Source: JABCPE02 sp963530295 (GTDB taxonomy: Bacteria > Bacteroidota > Bacteroidia > Flavobacteriales > Weeksellaceae). Taken from it: DNA of 15,027 nt. Numbering within the stretch: position 1 is the stretch's first letter; every line of letters starts with the position of its first letter. The stretch lies in contig CAUSCF010000029.1 of the NCBI GenBank assembly GCA_963530295.1, positions 1 through 15,027 of the forward strand, written 5' to 3'. Below are positions 1 to 7,778 of this stretch, one piece after another. A model generated the notes under the pieces. The model saw only the letters and a program-made list of their open reading frames with translations. It made no database searches and was not told the DNA's origin. The translations under genes were made by a program, and so were the position numbers.

Positions 1-1
1 A

Positions 2-1084
2 ATGATACCTGTAACTAAACCTTTCCTCCCTCCAAAAGAGGAATATCTAAAATATATAGATGGAATCTGGAACCGCCAATGGCTTACTAACATGGGGCCT
101 CTGGCAAGCCAGCTTGAAATAGAACTGAAAGAACGCCTTGATGTCCAGCATTTATTATTCGTAACCAATGGAACTGTGGCTATCCAAATGGCTATCAAGG
201 CTTTGGATATAACGGGAGAGATTATTACCACGCCGTTTTCATTTGTGGCAACTACAAGTTCTATTGTCTGGGAAGGCTGTACGCCAGTATTTGTGGATAT
301 TTGTCCCGAATCTCTATGCATAGATGCAGACAAAATAGAAGATGCCATCACAGAGAAAACCCAAGCTATCTTGGCTACGCATGTCTATGGAAACCCTTGT
401 GATGTGATTAAAATAGAGCAGATTGCTAAAAAACATAATTTAAAGGTAATCTACGATGCAGCCCATGCTTTTGGGGTAAAAGTAAATGGCAAATCTGTTT
501 TTGAATATGGCGATATTTCCACTTGTTCCCTACATTCGACTAAACTCTATCACTCTGTGGAAGGCGGATTGATTATTACCCAAAATCCTGATTTACTAAA
601 AAAACTGGCATCTATTCGTAATTTTGGAATTTCTGGATTTGATTCTTTTTCGGAATTGGGAATTAACGGCAAAAACTCTGAGTTTCATGCCGCTATGGGA
701 TTAGCAAACCTAAAACACACCGAAGCAATCCACAATCAACGCAAAAAACTATCCGAATGCTACGATAAAAATCTAAAAACCCTAAAAGCACGAAAAGTAG
801 CTTGGCATAAGGATGCGACCCAAAACTACGCCTACTATCCTGTGGTTTTAGAATCAGAAGAACTTTTATTAAAAATCAAAGCAGAGCTGGACCTTAATGA
901 AATCTTTACCCGAAGATATTTTTATCCGAGTTTGGCCTCTTCTCTACCATACCTCCCAAAGGTGGAATTCCCTATCACAGAAGATATTTCGAGAAGAGTG
1001 CTTTGTCTTCCGCTTTATTTTGATTTGACAGAAGAAGAAATTAATTATATTTGTCGTTTAATGCTGAGAGTTCAAAATAATTAA
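2..1084 (+). CDS. DegT/DnrJ/EryC1/StrS-family sugar aminotransferase
   Basis: A PLP-dependent transaminase that would place an amino group on a keto-sugar nucleotide for a surface polysaccharide. The 360 aa match the usual family length. Visible fold-type I landmarks are TNGT (residues 55-58, cofactor phosphate binding), TPFSFVAT (77-84), the Asp of YDAAHAFG (Asp152, pairs with the pyridine nitrogen) and the Schiff-base lysine Lys181 in HSTKLYHSVEGG. The beginning MIPVTKPFLPP is a normal N terminus for the VioA/FdtB-like branch (dTDP-4-amino or 3-amino dideoxysugar formation), so the ATG at position 2 is accepted although nothing upstream is visible. The exact sugar cannot be deduced. Three glycosyltransferase genes follow on the same strand, which supports a role in making a dedicated amino sugar for O-antigen or capsule. 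The family call is secure; the substrate branch is inference. Confidence 0.93.
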   Translation: MIPVTKPFLPPKEEYLKYIDGIWNRQWLTNMGPLASQLEIELKERLDVQHLLFVTNGTVAIQMAIKALDITGEIITTPFSFVATTSSIVWEGCTPVFVDICPESLCIDADKIEDAITEKTQAILATHVYGNPCDVIKIEQIAKKHNLKVIYDAAHAFGVKVNGKSVFEYGDISTCSLHSTKLYHSVEGGLIITQNPDLLKKLASIRNFGISGFDSFSELGINGKNSEFHAAMGLANLKHTEAIHNQRKKLSECYDKNLKTLKARKVAWHKDATQNYAYYPVVLESEELLLKIKAELDLNEIFTRRYFYPSLASSLPYLPKVEFPITEDISRRVLCLPLYFDLTEEEINYICRLMLRVQNN

Positions 1085-1184
1085 AATTGAATAAAAAAAG
1101 AGTGTTTTATTGATTTTACCACTTTGAATTCAAAAACGCTTATTTCATAATCCTGAAAAATATAACTATCAATAAATACTACAA

Positions 1185-2144
1185 ATGCAGCAAAAAATAT
1201 TAGTTAGTGTAATTGTTCCTACTTATAACCAAAGTGAATTCTTAGAACTGACTTTACTGAACATCATTAATCAAAAAACAAATTTTCATTACGAAATAAT
1301 CATTTCTAATGATGCTTCAACAGACAACTCAGACGGCGTAATACAAGACATTATAAAATCTAAGGTTAATAATGAAAATATCTCAATAAAATATTTCAAC
1401 CATGAGAAAAATCTTGGTATGATTAAAAATTGGATGTTTTGTATTGAACAATGTGAAGGAAAATACATTGCCATTTGCGAAGGTGATGACTACTGGATAG
1501 ATGAAAACAAACTACAAAAACAAACCGATTTTTTAGAACAGAATCATGATTATGGGCTTGTTTTTACAAATTCTAAACGGATAATTAATAATACTATTTA
1601 TGAAAATATCATTAATGTTGATCCCAATGATTCTAAATACAAATATTTATTACCCGAAAATGTAATCTCTACACTTACTACTTTATTTAGAAATGATAAG
1701 GAGATTATGGAAGAATATTTCCATCTTCTAAACACCAAAGACTGGACTATTGGGGATTATCTCTTATGGTTCTTATTTAACAAAAAATACAAGATACATT
1801 TTTTAAAAGATTACACTACTGTTTATAGAATCACGCCCAATACTGCTTCACGCCCTAATGACATTGTTAAAAAATATCTTTATACTAAAAGTATCTATGA
1901 AATTCGGAAATACAACATTGACAAAGACTATGATTCTTCAAGCATTGATGATGATTTTATATTAACATCCATGTGCTTCCTGCTTCAAAACTATAATAAA
2001 TTGGCTGATTTTAAAAATGAAATTATAAATAACACCAAACACCATAAATTCAGAAACTCAAAAAAAGAAATTTTCAGACAGTTATTTTTATTATCAATTC
2101 ATTCTTCCATTTTAAGAAACCTACTAAATAAAATCATAAAATAG
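1185..2144 (+). CDS. Family 2 (GT-A) glycosyltransferase
   Basis: A cytoplasmic glycosyltransferase that adds a sugar from a nucleotide donor to a growing polysaccharide repeat. The GT2 domain fills the N-terminal half: VSVIVPTYNQ at residues 7-16 (first beta strand), SNDASTDNS at 41-49 (nucleotide binding), and EGDDYW at 99-104, which holds the DxD-type metal site. No membrane segment is evident; the C-terminal third is basic and Asn/Lys-rich. The start is the ATG at 1185, directly before the conserved first strand. It lies 100 bp after the aminotransferase and 79 bp before another glycosyltransferase on the same strand. The gene is visibly more AT-rich than the aminotransferase, consistent with exchange of polysaccharide genes between strains. 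Donor and acceptor are unknown. Confidence 0.9.
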   Translation: MQQKILVSVIVPTYNQSEFLELTLLNIINQKTNFHYEIIISNDASTDNSDGVIQDIIKSKVNNENISIKYFNHEKNLGMIKNWMFCIEQCEGKYIAICEGDDYWIDENKLQKQTDFLEQNHDYGLVFTNSKRIINNTIYENIINVDPNDSKYKYLLPENVISTLTTLFRNDKEIMEEYFHLLNTKDWTIGDYLLWFLFNKKYKIHFLKDYTTVYRITPNTASRPNDIVKKYLYTKSIYEIRKYNIDKDYDSSSIDDDFILTSMCFLLQNYNKLADFKNEIINNTKHHKFRNSKKEIFRQLFLLSIHSSILRNLLNKIIK

Positions 2145-2223
2145 TAAAGTTTGCATAAAATCTTACAGGAGAATTAGAATTTCCTTTATTCATATAATCT
2201 ACTAACTTATCATTCATTCTTTT

Positions 2224-3036
2224 ATGAAATTTTCAATCCTAATTGCTCACTACAATAATTTTGAATATTTTAAAGATTGTTATCAAAGTATAATTTCTCA
2301 AACTTACAAAAACTTTGAAGTTATTATACTTGATGACTGTTCCACTGATGATTCTTACGAAAAAGTCAAAAATTTAGTGAAAGATGACCATAGATTCAAA
2401 ATTTTTAAAAATGATGAAAACAAAGGTGTAGGCTATACAAAAGGAAAACTGATTGAACTTGCTTCTGGTGATATATGCGGTTTTCTTGACCCTGATGATG
2501 CGATTACACCTGATGCCATTGAAGAATCTATCAAATGCTATGATGATCCAAAAATAGTGGCTACTTATTCTAAAATGTATTTTTGTAATTCAGAACTAGT
2601 TCCTCAAACAATAGCTAAAATAAATCGTAAAGTAAAGAATAACGACCCTCTTTTTTTAAACATTTTCTTTGAAGTTAATCATTTTTTTACTTTTAGACGA
2701 AATGTTTATAATAGTACCTCCAAAATTAATGATAAAATTCGGCTGGCTGAAGATCAAGATTTGTATCTCAAACTCTACGAACAAGGGTGTTTTAAGTTTA
2801 TAAACAAACCTCTATATCTATATAGAAAGCATGAAAAAGGTATTTCACAAAGTATAAACAAGTCAAAAATTGCAGAAAAGAATAAACAATGGGATTTAGT
2901 TTTAAGAAATACTTTATCAAGAAGGGGAATAAAAATCATCTATGGAAAAAAAGTAGAGGAAATAGATGATTTACCACATTTTATTTTTGAAAAGCAAAAT
3001 ACCCTACTAAAAAAATTATTAAGATACTTACAATGA
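2224..3036 (+). CDS. Family 2 (GT-A) glycosyltransferase
   Basis: A second GT-A glycosyltransferase of the polysaccharide locus, 270 aa. Visible elements in order are FSILIAHYNN (residues 3-12), LDDCSTDDS (36-44, nucleotide-binding loop), DPDDAI (89-94, DxD-type metal site) and AEDQDLYLKL (175-184), where the ED pair is the usual place of the catalytic base in GT2 enzymes. The protein is short but complete for the catalytic domain, with a small basic C-terminal helix (KKLLRYLQ) that could touch the membrane. The stop codon overlaps the start of the next gene by 4 bp (ATGA), which implies translational coupling. AT-rich like the gene before it. The sugar transferred cannot be predicted. Confidence 0.9.
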   Translation: MKFSILIAHYNNFEYFKDCYQSIISQTYKNFEVIILDDCSTDDSYEKVKNLVKDDHRFKIFKNDENKGVGYTKGKLIELASGDICGFLDPDDAITPDAIEESIKCYDDPKIVATYSKMYFCNSELVPQTIAKINRKVKNNDPLFLNIFFEVNHFFTFRRNVYNSTSKINDKIRLAEDQDLYLKLYEQGCFKFINKPLYLYRKHEKGISQSINKSKIAEKNKQWDLVLRNTLSRRGIKIIYGKKVEEIDDLPHFIFEKQNTLLKKLLRYLQ

Positions 3037-4052
3037 TAGACATCCTCATAAAATCCTTCAACCGAGCTTTTTATCTTGACAGATGTCTTAAAAGCATTAA
3101 GACCTATGTAACTGGTAATTATAAAGTTACTATCCTTGATGATGGAACACCACAGAAATATTTGGATAAAATACAAGAACTTCATCCTGAAGTCACCATT
3201 CTAAAATCTGAAAATTACAAGGATAAAGAACAAGCCATAAAAGATAATCTGGAACAAGGAAAAGAAATCAACGGCTTTCAAATCCCAACCAAATTATGGA
3301 GGAATGCTGCTCAAGAGGCTTCAGAGTATTTCATCATGACAGAAGATGATGTTTGGTTTACCGAAAATGTGGATATAGACCAATTAAGAGAAAACGCCCA
3401 AAAGTATAACATCAGCCTTTTAAAATTAGGTTGGTTAGGCAATACCAAAGACCTGCAATGGATAGACAAAGAGTCTATCGATAACACACTAGACAGCATT
3501 TATCCTAAAGATTTATTCCTATCTAATCCGCTCGTTATGGATTGGTTTTTCTACAATAAGTTTAAATTTTTCTCATTATTATTTAAACTAAAAAAGGTTG
3601 ATAATGAAACCCCTTTGAAATATTGGGCATTAAATTCCATTCTTATGGGATTTTGGAAAAAGGAATACTGGCTATATGTTTGGAAAGATTCTTTTGGTAA
3701 AGTAGATGAAAAACAACAAATTAGAAACGCATCTGTGTACTACCGAAAACATAGAAACAATCGCAATTTCATCGCTCACCTAAAAAAAGAAAGCATGAAA
3801 ACCACATTCCAGTCCTCCGCTACCAATTCCTACCATTCGTATGGATTTGATTTTGATGTGAATCTATTTAATCACCTTATCAATGAAGCTTGGCTTGCAG
3901 GCGAGTTTGATGTTTTAGAAAACTTCCCAAAAGACTTTTCTACCGAGTATTTTGAATCTTTTATCAAAGAAAAAATCAATATCCAAGAGTTCAGAAAATG
4001 GACTAAATGTTTCAAAAATCAATACAGAAATCTAGGATGCGAAATAGAATAA
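3033..4052 (+). CDS. Glycosyltransferase-like protein (GT-A fold)
   Basis: A 339-aa protein with a GT-A type N-terminal domain: MIDILIKSFNRAFYLDRCL at the first strand, LDDGTP at 35-40 and TEDDVWF at 103-109, the acidic cluster in the position of the DxD metal site. The loop between these is shorter and less canonical than in the two preceding GT2 proteins, so this is a more divergent member. The C-terminal half (residues about 180-339) is rich in Trp, Tyr and Lys and matches nothing I can name. It starts inside the stop region of the preceding gene (4-bp overlap), so the two products are probably made together, perhaps adding successive sugars. The stop codon runs directly into the hairpin terminator that closes this plus-strand block. 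Confidence 0.8.
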   Translation: MIDILIKSFNRAFYLDRCLKSIKTYVTGNYKVTILDDGTPQKYLDKIQELHPEVTILKSENYKDKEQAIKDNLEQGKEINGFQIPTKLWRNAAQEASEYFIMTEDDVWFTENVDIDQLRENAQKYNISLLKLGWLGNTKDLQWIDKESIDNTLDSIYPKDLFLSNPLVMDWFFYNKFKFFSLLFKLKKVDNETPLKYWALNSILMGFWKKEYWLYVWKDSFGKVDEKQQIRNASVYYRKHRNNRNFIAHLKKESMKTTFQSSATNSYHSYGFDFDVNLFNHLINEAWLAGEFDVLENFPKDFSTEYFESFIKEKINIQEFRKWTKCFKNQYRNLGCEIE

Positions 4053-4073
4053 AGAGACTTTAAAAGTCTCTTT
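4051..4073. terminator. Bidirectional hairpin terminator between convergent genes
   Basis: A perfect 10-bp inverted repeat (AAAGAGACTT / AAGTCTCTTT) with a 3-nt spacer begins within the stop codon of the last glycosyltransferase gene. The plus-strand side continues into TTTATTTATTTTA, a good U-rich tail; the minus-strand side continues ATTCTATTTC, a weaker tail. It lies between the glycosyltransferase and the convergent acyltransferase gene and probably ends transcripts from both directions. Confidence 0.85.
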
Positions 4074-4080
4074 ATTTATT

Positions 4081-5187
4081 TTATTCAAAAAATAGTTTCT
4101 TCAAGTCTCTATATTTCCACCATTGTTTTTTCATGGTCGGACGCTCCACAAAAACAAAAAATACAACAGATATCAGAAGAGTTAAAATAGATATGATGAT
4201 AAATCTTGTAAAAAGATTGTAAATCGGATCGCCGAAAAATTCTTTCCCCTTGAAAAACATCCCAAAAAACACATATATTATTTTATGATGCAGCATATAA
4301 ATCGTGTAGCACATCCCTCCAATAATATACACTGGGCGAAATTCCATCATTTTTTTCCAAAAAATAGAAAACGGCGTAAGAAACAACAAAATAAATATAT
4401 ACAACCACTGAAATTCCAGCCAAACATTTCCTTGCCAAAATATCAAAAATGCAATAACACACAGAATATCAAAAACATAAGAAGACTTTATCTTATCCGA
4501 ATATTCAAGGGATAAATCTGCCACTAAAAAGCCAATGATAAAGAAATGCAAATAATTCAGAATGCTATGAAATCCCGTATTAATCCCTAAAAGTGGCCAT
4601 AAAACAATAATTCCAAGCATCAAAGCCCTTCTTACCCATTTAGGAAGTTTGAAAATCCCCAACGAAAGAAGTGGTGCTAATATGTAAAACTGAACTTCTA
4701 TTTCTAATGTCCATAAAACAATATTAATCAATGGATAGCGCTCCTCAGAAAAAACAATATTATGCACATAAAACAGCGATGCCAAAAAATTTGGAAATAA
4801 TTCCTGAAAACTCTTGTTCCCTAGAACTGTTGAAATAAATAGAAACAATACTAAATGTACGATATAAGGCGGTTCCAGCCGAGTTAGCCTTCTCAAAAAA
4901 TAATCCTTAATAGAGACTTCCCTACCGCCATATACATATTGTTTTAAAAAAGGAAGCGATAATATAAATCCACTAATTCCAAAAAATAGAAAAACTCCCG
5001 TATGTCCTATCCCATTCCCAAAAAAAGGATAAATATAACTATGTTCCTTTATCTCAGGAAAGTTTACCTCATGATTAGCCAAAAAATGACAAATAAAAAC
5101 ACTTACAATAGCGATAAATCTCAGTCCATCAATATATTTTATAATATTCCCCGACGAAGTAACCCTTTCTAATAAATGTGTATTCAT
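4081..5187 (-). CDS. Acyltransferase 3 family membrane protein (OafA/YrhL-like)
   Basis: An integral inner-membrane O-acyltransferase that would transfer an acyl group (often acetyl) to a sugar hydroxyl of LPS or another glycan. The 368 aa contain about ten hydrophobic segments. Family hallmarks are IDGLRFIAI at residues 19-27 with Arg23, the catalytic-type His34 in FICHF, and RRLTRLEPPY at 99-108, the conserved R-x-x-R-x-x-P motif. The C terminus ends in a short basic cytoplasmic tail (MKKQWWKYRDLKK). No C-terminal SGNH domain is present, so this is the membrane-only form. It is the last gene of the minus-strand unit, 36 bp after a ketoacyl-ACP synthase III gene, and faces the polysaccharide genes, so acylation of that glycan is a reasonable inference. 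The acyl donor and target are unknown. Confidence 0.92.
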   Translation of the reverse strand: MNTHLLERVTSSGNIIKYIDGLRFIAIVSVFICHFLANHEVNFPEIKEHSYIYPFFGNGIGHTGVFLFFGISGFILSLPFLKQYVYGGREVSIKDYFLRRLTRLEPPYIVHLVLFLFISTVLGNKSFQELFPNFLASLFYVHNIVFSEERYPLINIVLWTLEIEVQFYILAPLLSLGIFKLPKWVRRALMLGIIVLWPLLGINTGFHSILNYLHFFIIGFLVADLSLEYSDKIKSSYVFDILCVIAFLIFWQGNVWLEFQWLYIFILLFLTPFSIFWKKMMEFRPVYIIGGMCYTIYMLHHKIIYVFFGMFFKGKEFFGDPIYNLFTRFIIISILTLLISVVFFVFVERPTMKKQWWKYRDLKKLFFE

Positions 5188-5223
5188 AATGTTATAGTTT
5201 TTTTATATTTTATCCTTTTCTTC

Positions 5224-6189
5224 TTATAATTCTACTATCGTTGCTCCCCAAGAAAGTCCCACTCCAAAACCTATCAGCATTATCTTCTGCCCTCTTTTTA
5301 TCTTTCCTGTTTCTAATGCATCTTTCAGTGCTATCGGAATGGTAGAAGAAACTGTATTCCCATATTTCTCTAAATTGATATAGAATTTTTCCTCTGGAAT
5401 ATCCAAAATTTCCCGCTGTCTTCTTAGAATATGTGCATTGGCTTGGTGAAAAATATAATAATCCACATTATTTTTAGTTAAATTATTCTTCTCCAAAATT
5501 TCTTTCACTAGCGCGGGAATTTTCTCTATTGTAAATATAAATATATTTTGTCCATTCATATACAGACAGTTACCAGCCTCATCTTCCTTATTTATACGAT
5601 TTCTACCACCGCCATTTCTCACAATGAGATTATCATATCCGCTACCATCTGTCCCTAAAATGAATTGAAAATTCTCTTTGGCTTCATCCTTTTGTATCAA
5701 AGTAGCCGCTGCACCATCCCCAAAAATGGTTCGATTAGACTTGTCAGACTTTCTAAGATATTTAGTATAAGTTTCGGCTGTTACCAATAGAATATTTTGG
5801 GCTACACCTGTTGCGATAAGCCCTTTTGCTATGCTAAGACCATAGACAAAGCCAGAGCAACCAAGATTAAAATCCAAAGCTCCTATATTCTTTCTTAATC
5901 CCAATCTGTCCTGCAAGATACAAGCCGTAGTAGGAAGATGATAATCAGGACTTTGCGTACAAAACAAGATAAAATCTATTTCGTTTTTATCTGTTTTTTT
6001 TAATAGTTTCTCAGAAGCTTTCACTGCCAGCTCCAGCACTGTTTCCTCTGCTGATGCTGTATGTCGCTGTTTTACACCGACTTTATTAAAAATTTTCTCT
6101 GGACTCCACTCTGGAAACTCCTTTTGTAAATCTTCGTTTGTTACTTTTTTTTCTGGAAAATATGTTTCTATTTCAGAAATTCTAAACAT
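5224..6189 (-). CDS. Ketoacyl-ACP synthase III family protein (FabH-like)
   Basis: A thiolase-fold condensing enzyme that joins an acyl-CoA starter to malonyl-ACP by decarboxylative Claisen condensation, or a relative that transfers acyl groups. The 321 aa equal the normal FabH length. The catalytic triad is complete: Cys111 in NLGCSGFVYGL, His248 in IFHQANAHIL, and Asn278 in KYGNTVSSTIP. The C-terminal glycine-rich signature GFGVGLSWGA is present. Start ATG at 6189, 2 bp after the stop of the OsmC-family gene, so the two are probably coupled. Housekeeping fabH usually sits beside rpmF/plsX; here the neighbours are an acyltransferase and thiol-redox genes, so a specialised role (starter for branched or modified acyl chains, or supply to the adjacent acyltransferase) is possible but unproven. 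The family is certain, the housekeeping status is not. Confidence 0.93.
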   Translation of the reverse strand: MFRISEIETYFPEKKVTNEDLQKEFPEWSPEKIFNKVGVKQRHTASAEETVLELAVKASEKLLKKTDKNEIDFILFCTQSPDYHLPTTACILQDRLGLRKNIGALDFNLGCSGFVYGLSIAKGLIATGVAQNILLVTAETYTKYLRKSDKSNRTIFGDGAAATLIQKDEAKENFQFILGTDGSGYDNLIVRNGGGRNRINKEDEAGNCLYMNGQNIFIFTIEKIPALVKEILEKNNLTKNNVDYYIFHQANAHILRRQREILDIPEEKFYINLEKYGNTVSSTIPIALKDALETGKIKRGQKIMLIGFGVGLSWGATIVEL

Positions 6190-6191
6190 CT

Positions 6192-6614
6192 TTAGTCTAC
6201 TTTTATACCATTCACATATATTTGATACCCCACCTCTACATTGGGTTCAAGTGTCTTAGAAACAGAGCAGTATTTCGCAAAGGATAGGTCTGCTGCTTTT
6301 CTCGCCTTTTCAGGATTTACATCTCCATCCACATAGAATTTTACCATTATATTTCTAAATGGTTTCGCCTCCCCTTCTACTACTCTCTCGCCTTCTACCT
6401 CTGCCGAAAACTTGGTAATCTGCTGTTTCTGTTTTTTTAGAATGCTGACTACATCTATTCCGCTGCAGCCCGCCACAGACATCAGCAGAACCTCCATAGG
6501 GCTCACACCGTTGTTTTTGTCCTCACCTATATTATTGAGCAAGATTTTCTGACCATTTTCATTTGCACATTCGAAAAGAAAATTGTCATTGATTCTATTT
6601 AAAGTGATTTTCAT
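6192..6614 (-). CDS. OsmC/Ohr-family protein
   Basis: A small alpha/beta protein of the OsmC family, members of which reduce organic hydroperoxides with a pair of cysteines. The 140 aa are typical. Both reactive cysteines are present: Cys50 in MSVAGCSGIDVV at the start of the central helix and Cys116 in AKYCSVSKTL. The segment GVSPMEVLLMSVAGC is the usual YhfA/OsmC-type signature, closer to the YhfA-like branch than to Ohr. Start ATG at 6614, 6 bp after the stop of the upstream redoxin gene. Lying in a run with two thioredoxin-fold proteins, it probably belongs to a thiol-dependent peroxide or redox module. Substrate unknown. Confidence 0.9.
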   Translation of the reverse strand: MKITLNRINDNFLFECANENGQKILLNNIGEDKNNGVSPMEVLLMSVAGCSGIDVVSILKKQKQQITKFSAEVEGERVVEGEAKPFRNIMVKFYVDGDVNPEKARKAADLSFAKYCSVSKTLEPNVEVGYQIYVNGIKVD

Positions 6615-6620
6615 CGGTCT

Positions 6621-7178
6621 TTATTTCCATTTAATGTTACAACCAAGGCTCGGTCTCTGCAGTTCTTCCTGCGGCTGACTTGCCAAAAGATTTTCAAAAG
6701 CAATGACTAAATCCTCGCCCGTAATCTCCTTATTATTCCCAGGTCTGGAATCATCCATTTGACCATGATAAATCAAATCCAGTTTGTCATCAAAGAAATA
6801 AAAATCTGGCGTACATGCTGCATCATAAGCCTTTGCTACAGCTTGGCTCTCATCGTACAAATACGGAAAAGTAAAACCTTTTTCCTCCGCAAAATCCACC
6901 ATCAGCTCTGGCGAATCTGCTGGATAATTTATCACATCATTAGAATTTATCGCGATAAACTCTATTCCTTTCCCTTTATAATCTTCGTAAAGTTCAGCCA
7001 ATTTTTCTATTACATGAATCACAAACGGACAGTGGTTACACATGAAAATAACCAAAGTTCCTTTGCTTCCCTTTAAATCTTCCAAACTCTGTAACTCGTT
7101 GTTTTTCGCAGGATTAGGCAGCTCAAAAAATGGAGCTTTTGTTCCTAATGCCAGCATATTTGAAGGTGTATTTGCCAT
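6621..7178 (-). CDS. Thioredoxin-fold redoxin (AhpC/TSA-like) with CNHC motif
   Basis: A cytoplasmic thioredoxin-like protein of 185 aa; no signal peptide is seen. The N-terminal part (APFFELPNP, residues 15-23) resembles the start of AhpC/TSA-Redoxin proteins. The redox motif is CNHC at residues 47-50 followed by PF, and Cys122-Thr-Pro124 stands at the position of the cis-proline loop. A third conserved-looking cysteine lies in the C-terminal sequence RPSLGCNIKW (Cys180). These marks fit a widespread family of thioredoxin-family proteins annotated as thiol-disulfide isomerase or peroxiredoxin-like; the real activity is not established here. Start ATG at 7178, 15 bp after the stop of another thioredoxin-fold gene and 6 bp before the OsmC gene, so the three are likely co-transcribed. 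Confidence 0.88.
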   Translation of the reverse strand: MANTPSNMLALGTKAPFFELPNPAKNNELQSLEDLKGSKGTLVIFMCNHCPFVIHVIEKLAELYEDYKGKGIEFIAINSNDVINYPADSPELMVDFAEEKGFTFPYLYDESQAVAKAYDAACTPDFYFFDDKLDLIYHGQMDDSRPGNNKEITGEDLVIAFENLLASQPQEELQRPSLGCNIKWK

Positions 7179-7193
7179 AATTTTTCTTTATTT

Positions 7194-7766
7194 TTAAATT
7201 AAATCTAATATTTCCGTGATTACATCATACCCTCTATTTTTCGCATAATAGACCTGTAAATCATTGTAAAACTGAGTTTTAGGGTAGTTTTCTGGATCTG
7301 CTTTGTATTTTTTCAATAGTTCTGTTCCATAGGCTGGTCTCGGTCCCCAGTGTGCTATCACTCGATCGTTTTCATCTAAAATAACCATGATAGGAATAGA
7401 ACGAGTTCCATTGGTTAGGAATTGGTCTATCAAATCTGGATTTTCATCACGATAGACGATTCTCACTTCATTTTTCCCTTCGAAAAACAGAGAAACTGCT
7501 GGCACTGTCTGCCCTGCATCTCCGCACCAACCTTCGGAAATAATCAAAATTTTTCCTTTAAAATTCTTATTTTCAAAGGTTTTCACCTGCTCCTCATCTG
7601 GTTTATAGACCTTCATCATTCTACTCATTCTCTGCACCCCCAGTTTATAATATTCCAGCATCTCTTTTTCTGCTGGAGTTAGTTTTTCTTCGTCTTTATT
7701 GACAATTTCTTCTATTTTCTTGAAATATTCCTCAAAAGAAATCCCTTTTTCCCAATATTTTTTCAT
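7194..7766 (-). CDS. Thioredoxin-family protein with single-cysteine WCGD site
   Basis: A 190-aa protein with an alpha-helical N-terminal segment (about residues 1-65, many Lys/Glu) followed by a thioredoxin-like domain. The beta strand KILIISEGWCGDAG carries Trp80-Cys81-Gly82-Asp83 where thioredoxins have WCGPC, and SIPIMVILD provides the cis-proline. Cys81 is the only cysteine, so the protein cannot form the normal internal disulfide; it may act by a monothiol mechanism or be non-redox. This form is common in Bacteroidota and Firmicutes thioredoxin-family proteins (Thioredoxin_9-like). Start ATG at 7766. It follows aroC by 12 bp and precedes the redoxin by 15 bp, so all are probably in one transcript. 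No signal peptide, so cytoplasmic. Confidence 0.87.
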   Translation of the reverse strand: MKKYWEKGISFEEYFKKIEEIVNKDEEKLTPAEKEMLEYYKLGVQRMSRMMKVYKPDEEQVKTFENKNFKGKILIISEGWCGDAGQTVPAVSLFFEGKNEVRIVYRDENPDLIDQFLTNGTRSIPIMVILDENDRVIAHWGPRPAYGTELLKKYKADPENYPKTQFYNDLQVYYAKNRGYDVITEILDLI

Positions 7767-7778
7767 TTTGTTTTCTTA

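Noticed and set aside
1101..1140. Possible hairpin terminator after the aminotransferase gene (AGTGTTTT / AAAACGCT)
   Set aside because: Only eight pairs including a G-T wobble, a 24-base loop and no T-run after it; too weak to call.
2145..2223. Imperfect inverted repeat near GGAGAATTAGAATTTCC as a regulatory site
   Set aside because: Short and interrupted, in an AT-rich spacer where such matches arise by chance.
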